NCBI GenBank assembly: GCA_021835265.1
Contig: JAKBQK010000026.1
Location: forward strand, 1 to 11,992
Direction of reading: 5' to 3'
Source: Thermoplasmata archaeon
Lineage (GTDB): Archaea; Thermoplasmatota; Thermoplasmata; Thermoplasmatales; Thermoplasmataceae
Length of the DNA stretch: 11,992 nucleotides
In this document: in pieces, positions 6,241 through 11,992 of the stretch
Numbering within the stretch: position 1 is the first letter of the stretch
Layout: the number at the start of each line of letters is the position of its first letter
The notes under the pieces: generated by a model
Database searches by the model: none
The model's input: only the letters and a program-made list of their open reading frames with translations
Told to the model about the DNA's origin: nothing
Translations under genes and position numbers: made by a program

Positions 6241-7356
6241 GTGAAAGTACATTTTCTCATTCCATCACAAAAAAATGAACATTCAGTAACTTATTCCATA
6301 TTCTCAGATTTATTTAAGGGGATGAAACAAATCGGGATGGATTATGATGCCCACGAAATTCTCATTAATGAAAAAAGTGCTAAAAACCCATATTTATCTT
6401 TACCTCAGTTAAAACTAAAAGAATTAAAATCCTTGATAAGAAATAGTTCTGTAGATGAAATATTTATAACTATAGATGATTATGAAGTTATTGACGCCCT
6501 CTATGATATTAAAAGAGAGACAAGTGTAAATCTATTGATATGGATCCAATACTTCAAAGGACATAATTTTTTATTTAAGAAATACAGAGATATAGATCCA
6601 AATTTAAGTTCTGGAGTAATGGGTAAGTTTAGTCTAAAACTAAAGAGCATTATTCCTCCTATTATAGTAAGTTTTTTTCTCAATAAATACATAAAATTAC
6701 TATCAGAAAGTTTTGTTGTAACTCAATCCATTTGGTCAGCCCTACTAACAGAAAGAGTTTATTCGATAAGTGTTAAGGGGGTTCTTCAAATTCCAATAGA
6801 TCACCAAATTTATCAGAATAATAATAGACAAAGAATAAATAGAGCGTTAGTGTTTATGGGCAATTCGAATGAAACGGATTTGAAATCTACTTATTCTACG
6901 ATAAGAATAATAGAAGAAATTACTGGGGTTTCCTCTTTTGATTATTTTGGCTTAAAAGAGACAGGTGAAATATTTTCTACAAAATACAGCATAACAATGA
7001 ATTATTTGGGGTCACTAACACGAGAACAATTAATTTCTGAATACGGTATTCACATTTTATTCATATCACCAATATATAATGGAAATTTTGAAATGATGCC
7101 TATTGAAAGCATTTTAACTGGGACACCAGTAATTACTTTCTTACAACCTTTTCAGGAAATTACAGGATTTTCAGAAATGATCGCAAACATTAACAACCCA
7201 GAAGAAATTAAAATTAAAGTTAGAGAGTGGATTTCTTTAAATAAAGAAAAAAAAACATCAGTAAGAAATAAAATTGTGGAACTCATGGATCCAAAAGTCG
7301 TTGCCAGAAAACTAACTGAATACGCAGGGATGGCTATGAGGGGAAAAAATGAATAA
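6241..7356 (+). CDS. GT-B glycosyltransferase, GT4-like (group 1)
   Basis: A 371-residue protein with the layout of a GT-B enzyme that probably adds a sugar to a lipid-linked glycan on the cytoplasmic side. The first strand is KVHFLIPS at 2-9. A hydrophobic patch at about 137-156 may touch the membrane. The second domain begins near RALVFMGNSN (201-210). The donor-site region GNFEMMPIESILTGTPVITF (281-300) matches the GT4 pattern 'E-x-x-x-P-x-x-E-x-x-x-x-G-x-P-V', with Glu289 at the conserved second Glu and Glu284 roughly at the first, though the spacing is shorter than E-x7-E. The start is GTG: an in-frame TAA lies 10 bases upstream and the next Met is residue 28, inside the first fold. The next gene overlaps its last 8 bases. 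Donor and acceptor cannot be read from sequence. Confidence 0.72.
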   Translation: MKVHFLIPSQKNEHSVTYSIFSDLFKGMKQIGMDYDAHEILINEKSAKNPYLSLPQLKLKELKSLIRNSSVDEIFITIDDYEVIDALYDIKRETSVNLLIWIQYFKGHNFLFKKYRDIDPNLSSGVMGKFSLKLKSIIPPIIVSFFLNKYIKLLSESFVVTQSIWSALLTERVYSISVKGVLQIPIDHQIYQNNNRQRINRALVFMGNSNETDLKSTYSTIRIIEEITGVSSFDYFGLKETGEIFSTKYSITMNYLGSLTREQLISEYGIHILFISPIYNGNFEMMPIESILTGTPVITFLQPFQEITGFSEMIANINNPEEIKIKVREWISLNKEKKTSVRNKIVELMDPKVVARKLTEYAGMAMRGKNE

Positions 7357-10300
7357 GTCTACATCATTGAAAAATGAAAAAATTCTGATTCTACTTATAG
7401 ACATACTTTTAGGTATCATCCTCCCTGCGATTCTTGTATTGATCTTATTGGGGAGATTAATTTTTGGTTCTGGTTATATCTTTTTTGGAGATGAGCAAGC
7501 TACTATATTTTATTACCAGAAAAACTCAATAGATTTGATGATATATTCATGGTTCTCCGGGTCACCAACTTCTTCAGTAACTGTTGTTTTCTCCTTGATT
7601 TCTACCTCATTAATTGAAATTTTTGGAACCTATTATGCTAACCATTTACTTACTTTTCTTATTCCCTATCTTAGTGGTCCATTCTTCTACTTCTCCACTA
7701 TTAATTTAATGAAATATTTCAAAATTAAGAGAGTTTTCATCATTAGAATTTCTGCAACGATTGGTGCAATATTTTATTTAATAAATTGGCAAAATCCAAA
7801 TTTGATAACTCCACTATACACTTGGGGAATGTCTTATATGATAACACCAATCCTTGTATATTTTTTGGTAAAAATATTTGATAGCCACAAAAAGACGGAT
7901 ATTTTGAAATTCGCCCTGATCTCAACAGTAGGAGATTCAGTTCCAATGTGGATCATAACGGTTGGACTGTTCATTATCATAATTATGATATTAACAATCA
8001 TTGACACTAGAAAAGTGCGTAGTTTATTACTGCTGACAAAAGACACATTATATCTACTTCTCTTTACAATTTTAGCAAATGCCTATTTTCTTTTTGAAAC
8101 TCTTGGAGGATTTCTCAATGGAGTCGGAGGGCAATATACGGCTTATGGTTCAATTTCTTCCTCAATTAGTACAGCTCACACCTCCAGTTTTTTAAATTTA
8201 TATGATGTTTTTATGTTTGGCCAACCGGCTTATTCATTTTTCGGGCAAAACCCGAAAAATTTTACAATTTTAAATATTTCTATTCCACTGGTAGTAATAT
8301 TTTTTGTGTCTTGGTTTATAGCAGGTCATATTAAAATTAAAATAAAAAAAGATAAATATTCTAATAGGAAATACATTATTGAGTATTCACGACACAGTAA
8401 TTCAATGATTTTCAAAAATATGAATAATTTTAATTCAAAATTACTTAAAAAATTTATGCTTACGATAGGCATTTTATTAATCATCTCTCTCGTTCTATCT
8501 AAAGGATATAATTCTCCCTTTGGAAGTTTTTATACACTTGCTATAACATTATCTCCACCTGGATTGCTAGGTATTACACGAGATGTTACTCCATTTTTAA
8601 TGATTTCCGCACTTTGCTATGCTTATATTTTTTTAATAAGTTCCTTTTTTATTTTAGAAGCTATTAATGAATATAAAAAAGAACAAAAGAAAAACTTGCT
8701 AGACTTTATTAATGTCAATAAAATTTTTACAATTTGCCTAGCTATCCTTTTATGTGCTAGTTTTTTGGCTACTGTTAATGAAACTGAGAAAACCCTAACA
8801 CTCACAAATGAAAGATTTGAACCAACCTACTTACCAAACAATATAACTAAGGCTGTCGATTTTTTAAACAACTTATCTTCGAAAGGAAATGTAATGTGGA
8901 TCCCTACCGGTGGAACTTATCCTTGGAAAAATTACTCAGTGCTTACAAACTTTGGTGCAAATCTAGTTAAGAATTCTGCGTCACCAGGTTACATTTATCC
9001 TTATCTATTTTCGCAAAGAGGAGATCAATTAGGAAAGATTCTTGATCTTACAAACACTTGTTATCTTGTATATAATGAAAATGCTAGTTTCGCTTTTAAC
9101 TACAACGTTAACCTTAATCATACTCAAATACTATCTCTTCTTCTAAATCAAACAGATTTAAGTAATGTGTTCCATTATGGGGGAATTTACATTTTCAAAA
9201 ATCTCGCCAACCCAAGTATCCTATATGCTGGGGGATTAGTATATGGTGATCCAAACCCTTCAATCTTCAATATGACATCTTACAATGGAGCAGGAACATT
9301 GTATGTAACTAGTTCCAATCCTTTTATTGATGCAACAGAATCTAACATTTTGAAACCGTTCTCAACTATTAATAATTTATCTTCTTTTAGTAATGTGGGA
9401 AATAATTCAATTCTGATAAAAGAAGTAAAAAATTTAACTCAAAGCAATTTTAACTTTAACACCTCATATTTCAATATTACTGGAATCTCAAAAATGGGAA
9501 AAAGTCTTAATTTGACAGTTTCATACAATATTCCAAATTTTATTAGAAAATACTTCCATGGAACATTTGGGCCACCATTTTCAGTTGGAGGTGCTGAATA
9601 CAATTCCACTACATTGTTAAAAACTCTAGACAAACCAATTTCTCTATATAATTCGAGTGGACCCACTCTTCAAACAGAAATTGGAAACTATTCTGGCACC
9701 TTTAACATGTGCTTTCCGACAGAAAAAAACAATAACTCTTTCTTCTTTCATTATTACGGAGGATCATTCGAATTGATATCCCCATTTTATTATGGAGGAT
9801 CTATAAGTAATTTAAATAGTCTATATTTTGAACATTTTCGATACAACCCAAACATAAACATACCTGAATCAGTATCTTTAAATTCCTCCCACAATGAACT
9901 GCTTACAGAGGAATGGTGCATTAATAAGGCTCCAAACTTAACTGAAAACAATGGAGCTTTATTTTATTGTTACAGTGCTTCCGTAGGAAAACCTATAATT
10001 CTTGCTTTCCACTCCCTTAACATTAGTGATTTTTTTAGTCAATTTAACTTGGTTCCAATTCCAAAAATTATTTCAAATAGCACTTCACTCACGTCAAAAT
10101 ATTACCCAGTTTATCCATCTACTTCAATAGAAATGATGAAGGGACAGACCGAAAAGTTGCAAATTTGTACACCTACAAAAGGTAACTACAATATCAATCT
10201 GAGTGTGCTCAATGGAGAGATGTCATTAAATCAAATAAACTACTCAGTTGGTTATCACAACTTTAATGTTTTCTTGAACAATTCAACATTTTTCTCTATC

Positions 10301-10681
10301 AAATCCAACCAAAACACAAATTACAAGATCAAAATCACTGAAAGACAAGCCAACATCATTAAATTGACAAGTATTGTTGAGAATAGCCCAGTGAGATATT
10401 CAGCAAACATAATTGCACACGGTAAAATCTTGGTGGTTTTACCTCAACCATATTCTAACGCGTGGATACTGAATTATCATGGAAAAACGTATAAAGGATT
10501 TTCACTGTACAAAGGAGGAGGCACTGGATTTTTAATCAGTAACCCCAATGGTACAATAATAATTACCTTCACAATGCAATCATCACTGGATGTTGGATAC
10601 CTTGTATCACTTGTCTTCTCAATAACATCAATATCATTATTAATATACTTAAGGGTGAAAAGGTATGAAGAATGGGTTTGA
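7349..10681 (+). CDS. large polytopic membrane protein, GT-C/YfhO-like, with sequon-rich ectodomain
   Basis: 1110 residues in three parts. Residues 10-475 carry about 12 hydrophobic segments (for example 10-36, 97-120, 128-147, 156-177, 200-218, 227-250, 308-327, 367-385, 412-438, 456-475). Residues 476-1080 form a hydrophilic domain rich in Asn, Ser, Thr and Tyr. A last membrane helix at 1083-1101 is followed by the basic tail LRVKRYEEWV. The first outside loop has FFGDEQ: Asp48-Glu49 resembles the DE-x form of the GT-C catalytic motif. PGLLGITRDVTPF (404-416) recalls the 'F-R-D/E-P' region of YfhO-like proteins. I count 27 N-x-S/T sequons (x not Pro) at 477-1067. The AglB motif WWDYG is absent. 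It may be a GT-C transferase using dolichyl-phosphate sugars outside the cell, and is itself probably a glycoprotein. GAGGGG lies 5 nt before ATG 7349; both flanking genes overlap it. Confidence 0.65.
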   Translation: MNKSTSLKNEKILILLIDILLGIILPAILVLILLGRLIFGSGYIFFGDEQATIFYYQKNSIDLMIYSWFSGSPTSSVTVVFSLISTSLIEIFGTYYANHLLTFLIPYLSGPFFYFSTINLMKYFKIKRVFIIRISATIGAIFYLINWQNPNLITPLYTWGMSYMITPILVYFLVKIFDSHKKTDILKFALISTVGDSVPMWIITVGLFIIIIMILTIIDTRKVRSLLLLTKDTLYLLLFTILANAYFLFETLGGFLNGVGGQYTAYGSISSSISTAHTSSFLNLYDVFMFGQPAYSFFGQNPKNFTILNISIPLVVIFFVSWFIAGHIKIKIKKDKYSNRKYIIEYSRHSNSMIFKNMNNFNSKLLKKFMLTIGILLIISLVLSKGYNSPFGSFYTLAITLSPPGLLGITRDVTPFLMISALCYAYIFLISSFFILEAINEYKKEQKKNLLDFINVNKIFTICLAILLCASFLATVNETEKTLTLTNERFEPTYLPNNITKAVDFLNNLSSKGNVMWIPTGGTYPWKNYSVLTNFGANLVKNSASPGYIYPYLFSQRGDQLGKILDLTNTCYLVYNENASFAFNYNVNLNHTQILSLLLNQTDLSNVFHYGGIYIFKNLANPSILYAGGLVYGDPNPSIFNMTSYNGAGTLYVTSSNPFIDATESNILKPFSTINNLSSFSNVGNNSILIKEVKNLTQSNFNFNTSYFNITGISKMGKSLNLTVSYNIPNFIRKYFHGTFGPPFSVGGAEYNSTTLLKTLDKPISLYNSSGPTLQTEIGNYSGTFNMCFPTEKNNNSFFFHYYGGSFELISPFYYGGSISNLNSLYFEHFRYNPNINIPESVSLNSSHNELLTEEWCINKAPNLTENNGALFYCYSASVGKPIILAFHSLNISDFFSQFNLVPIPKIISNSTSLTSKYYPVYPSTSIEMMKGQTEKLQICTPTKGNYNINLSVLNGEMSLNQINYSVGYHNFNVFLNNSTFFSIKSNQNTNYKIKITERQANIIKLTSIVENSPVRYSANIIAHGKILVVLPQPYSNAWILNYHGKTYKGFSLYKGGGTGFLISNPNGTIIITFTMQSSLDVGYLVSLVFSITSISLLIYLRVKRYEEWV

Positions 10682-11846
10682 TATCATTTATTTACCACTT
10701 CACAGAGATATGCCAAAAAATATAGCTTCTGAGATTTATTGGGCTTTTGTTACATTCCACAACATTTCCTCTTTATTTAATACATGTGGATGTGTTGGCT
10801 GGATTGATGAAAATGTTGTTTCCTTATTCAAAGATAAGAAATTAATAAACTTAAATATAGATCATAATAGAACATTGAAAAATGACTTAAAGTTTTACAT
10901 GCAAATATTAAAAATAGGTATACTTTATGGAAAAAAATCCAAAGTGATTCACCATTATGGTAGTTTTGGATATGAGATGGGTTTTAACCCTTATTTTTTG
11001 TGGCCTTTAAAAAATAAGGAATCTAAATATATTGTAGGGCCTATTTTATACCCAACGTATGATGATATCGACACATTTATGCAAGTGAATAATTCGAGTA
11101 AATTCTACAAGTATGGTTTTGTTTCAAGGATGGTTTTTTCCAAACTTCACGAGCTAACACTAAAAAATTCCACGACTATAATTTATGATTCAACTATTAC
11201 TAAAAACTTATATGAAAGAAAATATAATTTTATAAGGGAGAAAAAATCTGTCGTCATGCCAGGAGGGGGGGTTGATGAAAATGATTTTGAATTCAAAATA
11301 AAGAAACCTCTAAAGCGAGCTTTAATTTTAGGCATAGCGTCTAATTTAATAAAAAGAAAAAACGTGGATAAAATAATTATTGCCATTAGTAAAAGAAGTG
11401 ATGAAATAATTTTAAAGATATTGGGAAATGGCCCTGAGATGGTTAACTTGAAAAATTTATCCAAAACACTTGGTATTGAAGAAAAAGTTGAATTTCTAGG
11501 ATTTAGAGAACATTCATTAATTAATTCATTCTACAATGAAATTGATTATTATGTCGCTCTAGATGAAGGACCAAGTTTATGTAAAATATCTTTACAAGAA
11601 GCAATTATGAGTGGTACTCCAACTCTATCAGGAGAACCGAATATGGGAAACGGGATCAAAATTGAAGATTGGGGGGTTATCGTAAACCCAAAGTCTGAAT
11701 CGAGTCTGAACATTGGTATAAATGAACTCGTTAAGAATTATGATAAAATTGAAGAGATTAGCCTTAAAACGAGATTTTTTGCAGAAAAAACCGTATCAAC
11801 AAAATCCGTAATAAATGAATTATCAAAAATATATAATGAAAAATAG
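10665..11846 (+). CDS. GT-B glycosyltransferase, GT4-like (group 1)
   Basis: A 393-residue cytoplasmic glycosyltransferase candidate. The N-terminal acceptor domain includes VIHHYGSFGYEMG (94-106) and YIVGPILYP (122-130). The linker VMPGGGVDENDF (197-208) matches the 'P-N-G-V-D-x-x-x-F' boundary of GT4 enzymes. The donor domain has ALILGIASNLIKRKNVDKII (219-238), with basic residues at 230-232 where GT4 enzymes bind phosphate. KILGNGPEMVNL (251-262), KVEFLGF (274-280) and EGPSLCKISLQEAIMSGTPT (301-320) follow. The usual E-x7-E is altered: Glu301 and Glu312 are 11 apart, and the position eight before Glu312 is Ser304. Start ATG 10665 has GGGTGA about 6 nt upstream and overlaps the membrane-protein gene by 17 bases, so it is probably translated by coupling. 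Confidence 0.8.
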   Translation: MKNGFDIIYLPLHRDMPKNIASEIYWAFVTFHNISSLFNTCGCVGWIDENVVSLFKDKKLINLNIDHNRTLKNDLKFYMQILKIGILYGKKSKVIHHYGSFGYEMGFNPYFLWPLKNKESKYIVGPILYPTYDDIDTFMQVNNSSKFYKYGFVSRMVFSKLHELTLKNSTTIIYDSTITKNLYERKYNFIREKKSVVMPGGGVDENDFEFKIKKPLKRALILGIASNLIKRKNVDKIIIAISKRSDEIILKILGNGPEMVNLKNLSKTLGIEEKVEFLGFREHSLINSFYNEIDYYVALDEGPSLCKISLQEAIMSGTPTLSGEPNMGNGIKIEDWGVIVNPKSESSLNIGINELVKNYDKIEEISLKTRFFAEKTVSTKSVINELSKIYNEK

Positions 11847-11848
11847 CA

Positions 11849-11900
11849 AAAGTTCTGCCTATTTTAAATAGCAATACTAGATAATTTAATTTTGTTCTGA
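11849..11900 (+). terminator. possible transcript end of the glycosyltransferase operon
   Basis: Just after the last stop, CTATTTTAAATAG (about 11858-11870) forms a short imperfect AT-rich inverted repeat, followed by T-rich sequence (AATTTAATTTTGTT). Archaeal U-tract termination is plausible but the signal is weak. Confidence 0.25.
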
Positions 11901-11940
11901 GTTTGACGTTTATTTGTACTACACTTTTACCTTTGTGTAA

Positions 11941-11992
11941 ATGGCAAGTGAATTCTGTCCAATTATGGCAAACGAAAAGTATCCATTCCAAG
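11941..11992 (+). CDS. possible start of a further gene, truncated by window edge
   Basis: ATG at 11941 opens a frame that runs to the edge (17 codons, MASEFCPIMANEKYPFQ). TTTATT near 11909-11914 lies about 30 bases upstream and could serve as TATA element for a nearly leaderless message. Too little is visible to identify it, and chance is a real alternative. Confidence 0.2.
   Translation, partial: MASEFCPIMANEKYPFQ

Noticed and set aside
7349..10681. Identity as the oligosaccharyltransferase AglB
   Set aside because: The overall layout (polytopic N-terminus, large outer domain) is similar, but no WWDYG motif occurs; the few Trp residues in the ectodomain are isolated (517, 526, 857, 1039), and the first loop lacks the D-x-D seen in AglB.
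11764..11991. 75-residue minus strand frame at the right edge
   Set aside because: Overlaps the end of a real glycosyltransferase and is a run of hydrophobic residues typical of antisense AT-rich DNA.
1..11992. CRISPR array or tandem repeats
   Set aside because: No regularly spaced repeats were seen on reading the window.

Overview
The window looks like a piece of an archaeal chromosome, most likely from the Thermoplasmatales or a close relative. This is inferred from the archaeal-type promoters (T/A-rich TATA elements about 25 nt before short leaders or starts), the queC-queD pair (archaeosine/preQ0 pathway), the character of the malate dehydrogenase C-terminus, the use of GTG and TTG starts, and a membrane glycoprotein packed with N-glycosylation sequons. 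The species cannot be fixed from the sequence alone.

Layout. Positions 1-2223 are compact and relatively GC-rich, with housekeeping genes. The 3' end of a malate dehydrogenase gene runs rightward. It meets a leftward three-gene operon, SDR (2,4-dienoyl-CoA reductase-like) > queD > queC, whose genes overlap by 4 to 22 bases. A divergent promoter region lies at 2224-2401. From there to the right edge the base composition drops sharply to AT-rich DNA, and the genes all concern sugar transfer: a family 2 dolichyl-phosphate glycosyltransferase (2402-3250, +), a GDP-mannose 4,6-dehydratase (4293-5327, -), and a tightly overlapping rightward trio made of a GT4-like glycosyltransferase (6241-7356), a 1110-residue polytopic protein with a giant ectodomain (7349-10681) and a second GT4-like glycosyltransferase (10665-11846).

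Two gene-poor stretches of about 1.0 kb (3251-4292) and 0.9 kb (5328-6240) flank the dehydratase. Both contain short protein-like reading frames broken by stops and frame changes, so they read as decayed genes rather than empty spacers. The first has an order of motifs suggestive of a sugar N-formyltransferase; the second I cannot name.

How it fits together. The AT-rich part is best read as a surface-glycan (N-glycan or S-layer glycan) biosynthesis island. The GT2 enzyme would charge the lipid carrier, GMD would supply a GDP-6-deoxyhexose precursor, the GT4-like enzymes would extend the glycan on the cytoplasmic side, and the GT-C-like membrane protein would act at the outer face. The dehydratase has no partner reductase or aminotransferase here, and no oligosaccharyltransferase (AglB) is present, so the pathway must continue elsewhere. 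The most unusual item is the 1110-residue protein: a GT-C-like membrane domain joined to an ectodomain of about 600 residues with 27 N-x-S/T sequons.
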